A stretch of 64,000 nucleotides of DNA from Bin87 sp965222895 (GTDB taxonomy: Bacteria; Chloroflexota; Dehalococcoidia; Lucifugimonadales; UBA3495): positions 1,674,001 through 1,738,000 of the forward strand of contig CBDCVB010000002.1 of the NCBI GenBank assembly GCA_965222895.1. The letters are read 5' to 3'. Made by a program: the position numbers and the translations under genes. The notes beneath the pieces were generated by a model. The model did no database searches. It had not been told where the DNA came from and worked only from the letters and a program-made list of their open reading frames with translations. This document shows, one piece after another, positions 43,814-51,583 of this stretch (within the stretch, counting starts at the first letter, position 1; each line of letters begins with the position of its first letter).

Positions 43814-44637
43814 CAGGCCAACTCCTTCAACGCTGCTTCGTACTCGTCCTGGTTGGGGGCTCTCCCGTGGAAGCCGGGGTTGTTTTCCATGAAACTGACC
43901 CCCTTGCCCTTGACGGTATCCGCGATGATTACGGATGGCCCCGATTCAATCGCCGCTCGGAGGGTGTCGAGGATTTCATCATACTTGTGCCCGTCGCAAT
44001 GCAACACGTTCCAGCCGAAATCACGCCACCGGTCTCCCAGCGGTTCCAGGGTCATCACCTCGTCTGTAAATCGGTCGTTCTGGATGCGGTTGCGGTCTAC
44101 GATAGCGACCAGGTTGGTCGCCTTGTGGTGGGCGGCAGACATGGCGGCTTCCCACACCTCGCCTTCCTGGCATTCGCCGTCGCCCAGCAGGGCAAACACC
44201 CGGTAGCTGCGTCCGTCCAACCGGGCAGCCAGGGCGTGCCCCAGCGCAAAGGACAAGCCCATACCCAACGAGCCGGAGTTCATCTCGACGCCTGGAGTAA
44301 TCGGGTGAGCGTGTCCTTGCAGCAAGCCATCGGTGCGTCGATACGAGGCCAGCTCCTCGCGGTCGAAATACCCAGCCCGGGCCAGGGTTGCGTAAAATCC
44401 GGGCGACGCGTGCCCTTTGCTGAGGATGAATCGGTCGCGGTCATTCCATCCCGGATCGGCCGCATCGTATCGCATAACACCGAAATAGAGCGCTACTAAG
44501 ATGTCCATTTCCGACAAAGAACCGCCGGGGTGACCACTGCCGGCCCGGTATATCATTTCCAGGCTGTCACGACGCAATTCCTGCGACGTGGTTCGCATTT
44601 CGTCGACGGTTAGTGCGGGTTGAGTCACTGCGGCCAA
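43813..44637 (-). CDS. Transketolase, N-terminal subunit
   Basis: The N-terminal half (274 residues) with the thiamin diphosphate site. The GDGECQEGEVWEAAMSAAHHKATNLVAIVDRNRIQ segment has the GDGX motif and the metal-binding Asn. GSGHPGGSLSEMDILVALYFG is the typical first motif. The predicted start is a TTG at 44637, with AGGTGA eight bases upstream. Overlaps the C-terminal subunit by one base, indicating stoichiometric coupled translation. Confidence 0.93.
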   Translation of the reverse strand: MAAVTQPALTVDEMRTTSQELRRDSLEMIYRAGSGHPGGSLSEMDILVALYFGVMRYDAADPGWNDRDRFILSKGHASPGFYATLARAGYFDREELASYRRTDGLLQGHAHPITPGVEMNSGSLGMGLSFALGHALAARLDGRSYRVFALLGDGECQEGEVWEAAMSAAHHKATNLVAIVDRNRIQNDRFTDEVMTLEPLGDRWRDFGWNVLHCDGHKYDEILDTLRAAIESGPSVIIADTVKGKGVSFMENNPGFHGRAPNQDEYEAALKELA

Positions 44638-44720
44638 AGCGTCACCTGCTGATTAGCATGGAAGTGGAGGAACGGCGCGTTCGATTATATGCGCCGTGTT
44701 GGGCGGTGTCCACAGCGAGG

Positions 44721-44882
44721 GTGTTACGACCAGGGCCTTCCGATTGTCCCCCAATGTCATTGCGAGCGTAGCGTGGCAATCTCGTAGCCGTATCGACCAA
44801 CGCTGTCGCCAGCTCACCCTTGACCGCCACGTTCCGATAATCGAAAGGCTCCGGTGTTGCGAGCAGGGTCTTTCGATTGTCC
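44721..44882. repeat. Imperfect 29-bp direct repeats 133 bases apart
   Basis: Copy A (44721-44749) and copy B (44854-44882) are 25 of 29 identical, sharing GTGTT, CGA, CAGGG and CGATTGTCC blocks. They flank the single GTCATTGCGAG repeat, so they may mark a decayed insertion or a repeat-mediated rearrangement. Confidence 0.6.
44756..44784. repeat. Solo copy of the GTCATTGCGAG repeat
   Basis: The 29-base unit here differs by one base from the left arm of the inverted-repeat element at 58517-58641. It lacks an opposite arm nearby, so it is a solo or half element. Confidence 0.7.
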
Positions 44883-45140
44883 ACCGATTTTGACTACCAC
44901 GCGTATCCTGAGTTCGTCGAAGGAACATCTCGAGTGGCCAGAAGGGCGCAAACTCATGGTTCGATGGGCTCACGGTGGCCCCTCGAGAACCTCAGTGTGA
45001 GCGGGGACATTTGACGGCTGGATAATCGACGAACACTATCTGCGAACGACCGCGCCCTCGTTAGCAAAATCCCGCTATGTTGCCCAAATACTCTATACTA
45101 ACGAGCGTTAGCAAGGTGCCCAACCGCCCGTTATGTAACC

Positions 45141-45989
45141 ATGATTATAGATGCCCATTGCCACCTGCTGCCGCCAGAGTTCGCTGGCCGGCATCATGAC
45201 CTTGCCGCCCGAGATGCGACTTTTGCTGAGCTATTTCCCCACCCCGGAAGTCTCATCGCTGATGCCGATGAGTTGCTGCGCGACATGGACGCCGCCGGAA
45301 TTGACCGCGCCTTGGTCATGGGATTTGGTTGGACGGACGCCGCCATTGCCGTTGAGGTGAACGATTATCTGCTCCAGGCAGCCCGCACTCACCCAGACCG
45401 GTTGTCTGCCTTTGCATCCGTAAACCCCGTTTGGGGCGCTGCCGCAGTTGATGAAGCCAGGCGCAGCTTCGATTTGGGAGCCGTCGGAATCGGTGAGCTG
45501 CACGCCGATACTCAACAGTTCGAAATCACCAATTACGATGTTCTGGCGCCTCTCATGGACGAGTTGTTGCGCTGGAACCTGCCCATCACCATTCACGCAT
45601 CGGAACCGGTGGGGCATCTGTACCCAGGTAAAGGAGCAACCACGCCGGAACGCCTGCTGATTTTCGCGCAACATTTTCCCAACAACCGCATCGTCCTTGC
45701 TCACCTGGGCGGCGGCTTGCCGTTTTACGCTGCCATGCCGGAAGTATCGGCCGCCTTGAAAAACGTTTGGTATGACACCGCTGCGGTTCCGTTCTTGTAT
45801 CGCTCCGATGCCATTCGCGCTGCTGTTGCCACGGCTGGCGCCGAACACATCCTGTTTGGCACGGATTACCCGCTGCTCCGGCACCGGCGAGTTGTGGACT
45901 ATGTTCACGATGGCGGTCTCAGCCAGGCGGAGCACGACGCCATCATGAGTGAAAACGCGGCGTCCCTGTTGGGATTGGCGCCGGCATGA
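45141..45989 (+). CDS. Amidohydrolase family protein
   Basis: A TIM-barrel amidohydrolase-related enzyme of 282 residues (amidohydrolase 2/decarboxylase branch). The metal motif is the N-terminal MIIDAHCHLLPP (His-x-His). NLPITIHASEPVGHL, RIVLAHLGGGLPFY and the DYPLLRHR Asp region supply further ligands. Gamma-resorcylate decarboxylase-like and amidohydrolase 2 enzymes are close relatives, so decarboxylation or hydrolysis is possible. Its end overlaps mug by 4 bases (ATGA), and it opens the mug-thpR-alkA cluster. Confidence 0.9.
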   Translation: MIIDAHCHLLPPEFAGRHHDLAARDATFAELFPHPGSLIADADELLRDMDAAGIDRALVMGFGWTDAAIAVEVNDYLLQAARTHPDRLSAFASVNPVWGAAAVDEARRSFDLGAVGIGELHADTQQFEITNYDVLAPLMDELLRWNLPITIHASEPVGHLYPGKGATTPERLLIFAQHFPNNRIVLAHLGGGLPFYAAMPEVSAALKNVWYDTAAVPFLYRSDAIRAAVATAGAEHILFGTDYPLLRHRRVVDYVHDGGLSQAEHDAIMSENAASLLGLAPA

Positions 45990-46549
45990 CCGCTCCGCAC
46001 CACAACCCCGATACCGAAACGCTGCCGGACTACCTGCGCCACGGTCTGGATATAGTGCTCATAGGAATCAACCCGTCCGAGTATTCCGTGCGCGTCGGGC
46101 ATTATTTCGCCAATCCGCGCAATCGGTTCTGGTCGGCAATCAGCGCCGCCAATCTGGCCGAACGGTGCGTTGGGCCCGAGGACGACGGCAGTCTGCTTGA
46201 TGTAGGCATCGGGTTCACCGACCTGGTCAAACGGGCCACGCCGCAGGCGTCAGGGTTGACTGCTGCCGACTATCGCCGGGATGCTCCGGCACTGCGCCGG
46301 AGGTTACTTGAACACGAGCCATTGATCGCCTGTTTCCAGGGACTCACCACCTACCGTAACTATTTGCGATACGCCGAGGCCAAAGTTCGCTCGGACAGCA
46401 TCGACCTGGGACGCCAGACTGACACTATCAGCGATTGCATCGTATTCGTGGCGCCCAATCCGAGTCCGGCCAATGCTCGTTACTCGTTGGCCGATCTGAC
46501 GGGGTGGTATTCGCAGTTAAAACGGCTGCGCGACGAGTTGAAACGGTGA
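45986..46549 (+). CDS. mug: Mismatch-specific DNA glycosylase (Mug/TDG)
   Basis: A uracil/thymine mismatch DNA glycosylase of 187 residues. The catalytic motif GINPS is at residues 27-31, and the second Mug motif is APNPSPANARYS near residue 155. It excises uracil from U:G pairs or ethenocytosine. ATGA overlap with the upstream amidohydrolase and GTGA overlap with the downstream thpR imply coupled translation. Confidence 0.93.
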   Translation: MTAPHHNPDTETLPDYLRHGLDIVLIGINPSEYSVRVGHYFANPRNRFWSAISAANLAERCVGPEDDGSLLDVGIGFTDLVKRATPQASGLTAADYRRDAPALRRRLLEHEPLIACFQGLTTYRNYLRYAEAKVRSDSIDLGRQTDTISDCIVFVAPNPSPANARYSLADLTGWYSQLKRLRDELKR

Positions 46550-47145
46550 GCCACGCGGCCGAGAATATTCGCACTTTCATTGCATTGCCGCTGCCGCCCG
46601 ACTGGATTGAGTCGTTGGGCGGCGTGATGCGCCAATTGGCGGTGCGCGTCCCCGCCGGCGTGCGGTGGGTTGATCCCACCGGCATACATCTGACCCTGAG
46701 GTTCCTGGGCAACACTGACACCGCACAGGTTCCCGGGATAATGGCCGGCTTGCGACGTGAACTGCCGGGGATGGTGACGCCGGATCTCGCCCTGTCCGGC
46801 TTGGGTACGTTTCCGCCGCGGGGCAATCCGCGCGTGATTTGGGCCGGCGTGTCCGGGCAACTCGACCGTTTGACTGACCTGCAGCGTGGAGCCGAGTCGG
46901 CCGTCATATCGCTGGGTTGGCCCGCTGAACAGCGCCCGTTTCGGCCCCACCTGACGCTAGGGCGCATCCGCGATCGAGCATCCGATGCACAACGCCGTGC
47001 GGTGCTGGATACCATTGCTGGAATCGAAATCCCCGGGCGCTCGATTTGGCGACCCGATGTCGTCCGCCTGTACCAGAGCGTCTTGACGCCCCAGGGGCCA
47101 ATCTATTCCGGGCTGGGAGACATCGCATTTAGTCATCTTACCTAA
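46546..47145 (+). CDS. thpR: RNA 2',3'-cyclic phosphodiesterase ThpR (LigT)
   Basis: A 2H-phosphoesterase of about 199 residues that opens 2',3'-cyclic phosphates on RNA. Both catalytic motifs are present: HLTL at 48-51 and HLTL at 135-138. The GTG start overlaps the mug stop. The longer in-frame ATG would overlap mug by 115 bases and is less likely. It lies within a DNA repair cluster and so may be transcribed with mug and alkA. Confidence 0.93.
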   Translation: MSHAAENIRTFIALPLPPDWIESLGGVMRQLAVRVPAGVRWVDPTGIHLTLRFLGNTDTAQVPGIMAGLRRELPGMVTPDLALSGLGTFPPRGNPRVIWAGVSGQLDRLTDLQRGAESAVISLGWPAEQRPFRPHLTLGRIRDRASDAQRRAVLDTIAGIEIPGRSIWRPDVVRLYQSVLTPQGPIYSGLGDIAFSHLT

Positions 47146-47211
47146 CCGCTTTTCGATATTTGCCGGTATAGTCTATTGCCAGCTGCGAACACTGAAACCC
47201 GGAGCGCTGAT

Positions 47212-48144
47212 TTGGAAACCACAATAGAAACCGAAATCCTGCCAATCGCGCCGTATGACTACGAACTAACCGCCGGACAACCGAGCTATTCCCGCGAACA
47301 GGAGTACAAGACCGAACAATTCGACGACGGCGCTTACGTTCGGCTGCTTGATCTGGGTGACAATGCCGTACTGGCTTCGGTGCGCTCCCTGGGAACGGTT
47401 GACGAACCGCGCCTGGTTGCCACGTTGACCGGCGAGGGGATAAACCACACCGCTGCCGAGCAAGCCACCGCGCAACTAACCTGGTTGCTGGGATGTGACC
47501 AGGAAGTGCGCCCCTTTTACGACTCCGTAGTCGATGACGCAGTGCTGGCTACTGTAGTCAAGGATTTCTATGGCTTCCGCAGCACTCGTACTGCGTCGGT
47601 ATTCGAGGCGTTGGTGCAGGCGGTGATGGGTCAACAGATTGCCACCGCGGTCGCCCGCGTGGTGCGGAACCTGCTCATCCAGAACTACGGTGTCCGCTCT
47701 ACCATTGGCGGCCAGGAATGGTACGCCTTCCCACGGGCCGAGAGTCTGGCAACAGCGTCAGTCGACGACCTGCGTCAGCTCAAACTCAGCGTTCGCAAAT
47801 CGGAGTACATCCAGAATATCGCTCAAACTGAGCTCGAACTTCCGGACGGACTGGATGCGGTTCGCCGACTCACCGACGACGAAGTGATTAGCCAACTGGT
47901 GGCAATGCGTGGCGTGGGGCGTTGGACGGCGCAATGGGTGTTGGTTCGGGGTCTGGCGCGCGCGGACGGGTTTCCCATCGGTGACCTGGCGCTGCGTCGG
48001 ACAGTTGCCAGCCTGTACTTCAACGGCGCCGAAATCACCGACGACCAGCTGCTGGAGTTCTCTGAACGTTGGTCGCCGTGGCGGTCGTTGGCCACAGCGT
48101 ATATCTTTGCGGCCATCCGGGCCGGACGAGTCGCCGGGTCGTAA
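47212..48144 (+). CDS. DNA-3-methyladenine glycosylase (AlkA-like)
   Basis: A helix-hairpin-helix DNA glycosylase of about 310 residues. The C-terminal catalytic domain has VAMRGVGRWTAQWVLVRGL (HhH) and GFPIGDLALRRTV, with the catalytic Asp following. FEALVQAVMGQQIATAVARVV is the first-helix motif. The TTG at 47212 has GGAG seven bases upstream and is preferred to the TTG at 47176. It removes alkylated bases and fits with mug and thpR. Confidence 0.9.
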   Translation: METTIETEILPIAPYDYELTAGQPSYSREQEYKTEQFDDGAYVRLLDLGDNAVLASVRSLGTVDEPRLVATLTGEGINHTAAEQATAQLTWLLGCDQEVRPFYDSVVDDAVLATVVKDFYGFRSTRTASVFEALVQAVMGQQIATAVARVVRNLLIQNYGVRSTIGGQEWYAFPRAESLATASVDDLRQLKLSVRKSEYIQNIAQTELELPDGLDAVRRLTDDEVISQLVAMRGVGRWTAQWVLVRGLARADGFPIGDLALRRTVASLYFNGAEITDDQLLEFSERWSPWRSLATAYIFAAIRAGRVAGS

Positions 48145-48153
48145 ATCTTGAAT

Positions 48154-48184
48154 CAACCCGGAGGGCAATCGCCCGCTGGGGTTG
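48154..48184. terminator. Weak bidirectional hairpin between alkA and ffh
   Basis: CAACCC (48154-48159) pairs with GGGTTG (48179-48184), with an inner GGGC/GCCC pair. The convergent gap is only 41 bases, so a shared terminator is plausible. No T-run is evident. Confidence 0.35.
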
Positions 48185-48185
48185 G

Positions 48186-49511
48186 CTAACGAAACATCCG
48201 CATGATTCCTTTGGGGTTGGAGGAGAACTGCCGCATCAGTCGCTGCGTCTGTTTGAACTGGTTCAGCACGCGGTTGACGTCCGATGGGTTGGTTCCGCTG
48301 CCCAGCGCGATCCGGCGACGACGGCTGGCCTTGATGACTTCCGGGTTGGTGCGTTCGTGCATCGTCATTGAGCTGATGATGGCTTCCGTCTTGCGCAACT
48401 CGGAATCATCAAGCTGGCCCTGCATTTTTTTGGCGGCATTGCCGATGCCAGGCATCATTTCCAGCACGGACGCCAGCCCGCCCATTTTCTTGACGCCCTG
48501 AATCTGGTCCAGGAAATCGTCCAGCGTGAAACCGGAGGTACGCATCTTACGTTCCAGCTCCTTCGCCTTGTCCTCGTCCACTGCCTCCTGCGCCCGTTCA
48601 ATCAGAGTCATCACATCGCCCATGGCCAGAATGCGCGACGCCATCCGGTCCGGGTGGAAGGGTTCCAGGCCGTCCGGTCGTTCGCCAGTGCCAATGAACT
48701 TGATGGGAACGCCGGTAACGCGCGTTATGGAAAGCGCCGCGCCGCCTCTGGCATCTCCGTCCATCTTGGACATTACCATCCCGTCCAGGCCGATCTGTTG
48801 GTGAAATGCTTCGGCGGCATTCACCGCATCCTGGCCGGTCATGGCGTCGACCACCAACAGGGTCTGGTGTGGATTCACCGCACGTTTTACCTCTTCCAAC
48901 TCGCCCATCAACTCCTCGTCGATGTGCAACCGGCCGCCCGTATCCACGATGACCCAGGTCAACGCCAGTTCGGTGGCTCGGCGCAGGCCCGCTGCCGCGA
49001 CTTTGGCCGGCGTCGATGCTGCCGGGTCTTCGGAATATACGGGTAGGTCGAGTTGTTTGCCGAGGGTTTCCAGTTGTGATATGGCAGCCGGACGGCGCAA
49101 GTCGGCGGCCACCAGCATCGCGCTGTGGCTTTGTCGCCGCATTTGCAGGGCCAGCTTCGCCGCGGTGGTCGTCTTGCCGGACCCTTGCAATCCTACCAAC
49201 ATCAACACCGATGGCAATTGGCTGGATGGCGTTAGCCGATGGTCGCCGGCGCTGAGAATGCCGGTTAGTTCTTCGTGGACGATTTTCACCACCTGTTGCC
49301 CCGGCGACAGGCTTTCCAATACCTCGCCGGTCAGCGCCCTCTCTTTCACTGCGGCCACAAAATCCCGCGCCACTCGGTAGTTCACGTCGGCTTCGAGCAA
49401 CGAACGCCTAACCTGACCCAGGGCGTCGTCGATGTCCTTTTCGGTCAGGCGACCCTTGCCCTGCAAGCGGTTGAAAATACCAGTCAGGCGGTCTGTAAGA
49501 TTGTCAAACAT
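48186..49511 (-). CDS. ffh: Signal recognition particle protein Ffh
   Basis: The 441-residue GTPase of the signal recognition particle, which targets membrane proteins with 4.5S RNA. The N-domain precedes a G-domain with GLQGSGKTTTAAKLAL (G1), DLRRPAAISQLETLGK, DTGGRLHIDEELMGEL and the TKMDGDARGG-like region written here as SKMDGDARGG. The C-terminal M-domain is methionine-rich: the LEMMPGIGNAAKKMQG segment, then ending in KGIMRMFR. No RNA gene for 4.5S RNA is identified nearby. Confidence 0.97.
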   Translation of the reverse strand: MFDNLTDRLTGIFNRLQGKGRLTEKDIDDALGQVRRSLLEADVNYRVARDFVAAVKERALTGEVLESLSPGQQVVKIVHEELTGILSAGDHRLTPSSQLPSVLMLVGLQGSGKTTTAAKLALQMRRQSHSAMLVAADLRRPAAISQLETLGKQLDLPVYSEDPAASTPAKVAAAGLRRATELALTWVIVDTGGRLHIDEELMGELEEVKRAVNPHQTLLVVDAMTGQDAVNAAEAFHQQIGLDGMVMSKMDGDARGGAALSITRVTGVPIKFIGTGERPDGLEPFHPDRMASRILAMGDVMTLIERAQEAVDEDKAKELERKMRTSGFTLDDFLDQIQGVKKMGGLASVLEMMPGIGNAAKKMQGQLDDSELRKTEAIISSMTMHERTNPEVIKASRRRRIALGSGTNPSDVNRVLNQFKQTQRLMRQFSSNPKGIMRMFR

Positions 49512-49544
49512 AGCGTTTCCCTGTTTGTTCCTGATCGTCCGGGG

Positions 49545-50624
49545 TCATTCCCACCGGAACAGGCGGTTGGCGATTACAAAGGCTACCACAAGCCACACGG
49601 CGAGGCCCAGAAAGTTGGGCCACTGCGTAACGATGGAATCGCCCTGCACCGTCATGCCGCGGATGGCTTCCACCAGGTAGGTCAGCGGCAGGTAGTCGGT
49701 GACGACCTGCAACACCTTGGGCAACACGTCGCGGGAGAAAAATACCCCAGAAAGGAACATCATCGGCAGCGAGACAATGTTCGCCAGCGGCGCCGCCTGT
49801 TGCTCAGTACGTGCCCAACCGGACACGGCGAATCCCAACGCCAGGAATACGGCGCCGCCCATGCCGGCGGCCAGCAGCACCGCGAAGAAGTTGCCGGCGA
49901 ACTCCGCGCCAAACACGAACACCGCCACCGCGGCCAGTATCACAGTTTGTATTACCACCACCACCAATCGGGTGAATACCTGCGCCACCAACAGCGTCGC
50001 CGGGTTCAGTGGTGTGGCCAGCAGCCGACGCAACACGCCCTCCCGTTTCATCGTTACAAAGCTGAACGCTACGCTGAACAACCCCAGCTGCATAATTGAC
50101 ATACCGATTACTCCGGGCATGAGAAAATCGATGTAGCCCAGGTCCCGCGCGTCCACCGCCTCGCTCTGCAACGTAACCACCCGTTCGGCGCCGGTAATGG
50201 AGAAGTTCAGTTGATCGATCGCCGATTGCAGTATGTTCAACCCAACCTGGGTCTCATTGGCGCGGCTGGCGTGATACAACGCCTGCACCTCAGCTGTTTG
50301 GCCTTCGACCCCAAAACCATCTGGCAGGATGATAACGAGGTCGCGTTGCCCGTCGGATAAGGCCTGGCGTTCCGCTTGACTCGTGCCCTGTTCGATGCGC
50401 AGCGCACCTACGCTCGACAAGCCCTCTACGAAGTGGAAAGACGCCTCGTTCTGGGCTTCGTCGACTATCCCGATGTCCAGCTTGCCCAGTTCGCCAAAGT
50501 TGAGCAGCCCGAAGATGACCATAATCACCAGCGGCAAAAAGAAGGTCCAGAACAACGCCCCCCGGTCCCGGGACCACATCTTCATGGTGGACCAGGTCAG
50601 ATAAATGATGGGTCTACGCAGCAC
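49545..50624 (-). CDS. ABC-2 type transporter permease
   Basis: A 359-residue permease of the ABC-2 (drug/daunorubicin) family. A first membrane helix near residues 20-42 is followed by a large extracytoplasmic loop (50-170) with the DIGIVDEAQNEAS segment, then five C-terminal helices (SIMQLGLFSVAFSFVTMKREGVLRRLL, VFTRLVVVVIQTVILAAVAVFVFG and others). It works with the ATP-binding protein directly upstream (stop and start adjacent). The substrate, perhaps a lipid, drug or metabolite, cannot be read out. Confidence 0.92.
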   Translation of the reverse strand: MLRRPIIYLTWSTMKMWSRDRGALFWTFFLPLVIMVIFGLLNFGELGKLDIGIVDEAQNEASFHFVEGLSSVGALRIEQGTSQAERQALSDGQRDLVIILPDGFGVEGQTAEVQALYHASRANETQVGLNILQSAIDQLNFSITGAERVVTLQSEAVDARDLGYIDFLMPGVIGMSIMQLGLFSVAFSFVTMKREGVLRRLLATPLNPATLLVAQVFTRLVVVVIQTVILAAVAVFVFGAEFAGNFFAVLLAAGMGGAVFLALGFAVSGWARTEQQAAPLANIVSLPMMFLSGVFFSRDVLPKVLQVVTDYLPLTYLVEAIRGMTVQGDSIVTQWPNFLGLAVWLVVAFVIANRLFRWE

Positions 50625-51419
50625 CTACATCTCCCGAAGCGACCGGCCCGTCAGGTCGAGAAATACGTCCTCGAGCGTCGCCGAGCGCACTTTCTGGGTG
50701 CGTTGGAAACCGCGCCCAATCAGTTCGTCAATCAGGGCTGCCGGCGTGTCCATCGTGATGATGCGGCCCTGATCCATCACGGCTACCCGGTCGCACAGTT
50801 CTTCCGCTTCTTCCATGTAGTGCGTAGTCAATACTATCGTGCGGCCCTGGGTTTTCCAGTCGCGCATCAAATCCCACATACGGCGCCGGGCTTGCGGGTC
50901 CAGCCCAGTGGTGGGTTCGTCCAGAAATATCACCGCCGGGTCATTTACCAGTGATGCAGCGATGGCAAAGCGTTGCTTCTGGCCGCCGGACAGTGTGCGG
51001 AAGGAGGCCTTCCGTCTTTCGGCCAGGTCCACCGCCTCCAGCAGCGGCTCAGGATCGACCCGGATGCCATAGATACTGCCCAGCATCATCAGCAATTCGG
51101 AGAGATGCAGGTGTTCAAAAAAGGCGCTGCTTTGCAGTTGGACACCAATGATTTGTTTAACGGCGCCGGCATCTTTGCTTACGTCAATGCCGGCGACCGT
51201 GGCCGTCCCACTGTCGGCGGCGCGCATACCTTCAACAATTTCTACTGTTGTGGTCTTGCCCGACCCGTTGGGCCCTAACAGGGCAAACACCTCGCCCTTG
51301 CCCACACTGAAGGTAACGCCATCAACGGCCTGAATTTCTCCATAGCGTTTGCGGAGATTCTCCACCACAATGATAGGAGCGGCCCCTGTATCGCCGGCCT
51401 GATTGGTCATTGTCCCCAT
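50625..51419 (-). CDS. ABC transporter ATP-binding protein
   Basis: A 264-residue ABC ATPase of the DrrA/CcmA branch. Walker A GPNGSGKTT, signature LSGGQKQRFAIA, Walker B VIFLDEPTTGLD and the switch His (LTTHYMEEAEELCD) are all intact. It pairs with the ABC-2 permease downstream and powers export. The leader to the TATAAT at 51439-51444 is about 13 bases. Confidence 0.95.
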   Translation of the reverse strand: MGTMTNQAGDTGAAPIIVVENLRKRYGEIQAVDGVTFSVGKGEVFALLGPNGSGKTTTVEIVEGMRAADSGTATVAGIDVSKDAGAVKQIIGVQLQSSAFFEHLHLSELLMMLGSIYGIRVDPEPLLEAVDLAERRKASFRTLSGGQKQRFAIAASLVNDPAVIFLDEPTTGLDPQARRRMWDLMRDWKTQGRTIVLTTHYMEEAEELCDRVAVMDQGRIITMDTPAALIDELIGRGFQRTQKVRSATLEDVFLDLTGRSLREM

Positions 51420-51438
51420 ATTCTATAAACCGCAAACT

Positions 51439-51444
51439 ATTATA
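51439..51444 (-). promoter_or_regulatory. Candidate -10 box for the ABC exporter operon
   Basis: A perfect TATAAT on the minus strand is located 20-25 bases upstream of the ATG of the ATP-binding gene. The -35 region is not convincing. Confidence 0.35.
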
Positions 51445-51583
51445 GCATCGGCATACTTCCAAATCGGCGTCGGTATGTCACCGCGCAGCCAATCCCCAGC
51501 CACTCCGTTGGATTAAGCGGCAATGGTACAATCGGCTGTGTCCTCCCTCGACTCTGCATGATTCCCCGGTTTCCGGTACTGCC

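Larger units (their letters stand above)
44638..45140. other. 503-base non-coding region with dispersed repeats
   Basis: No credible gene is seen on either strand. It holds one copy of the GTCATTGCGAG-family repeat (44756-44784), a pair of near-identical 29-base sequences (44721-44749 and 44854-44882, four differences), and a GAGTTCGTCGAAGG-type motif at about 44910. It separates the divergent transketolase pair from the amidohydrolase. Confidence 0.7.

Noticed and set aside
47176..47211. Upstream TTG start for the AlkA-like gene
   Set aside because: The TTG at 47212 has a GGAG ribosome-binding site at the right spacing.
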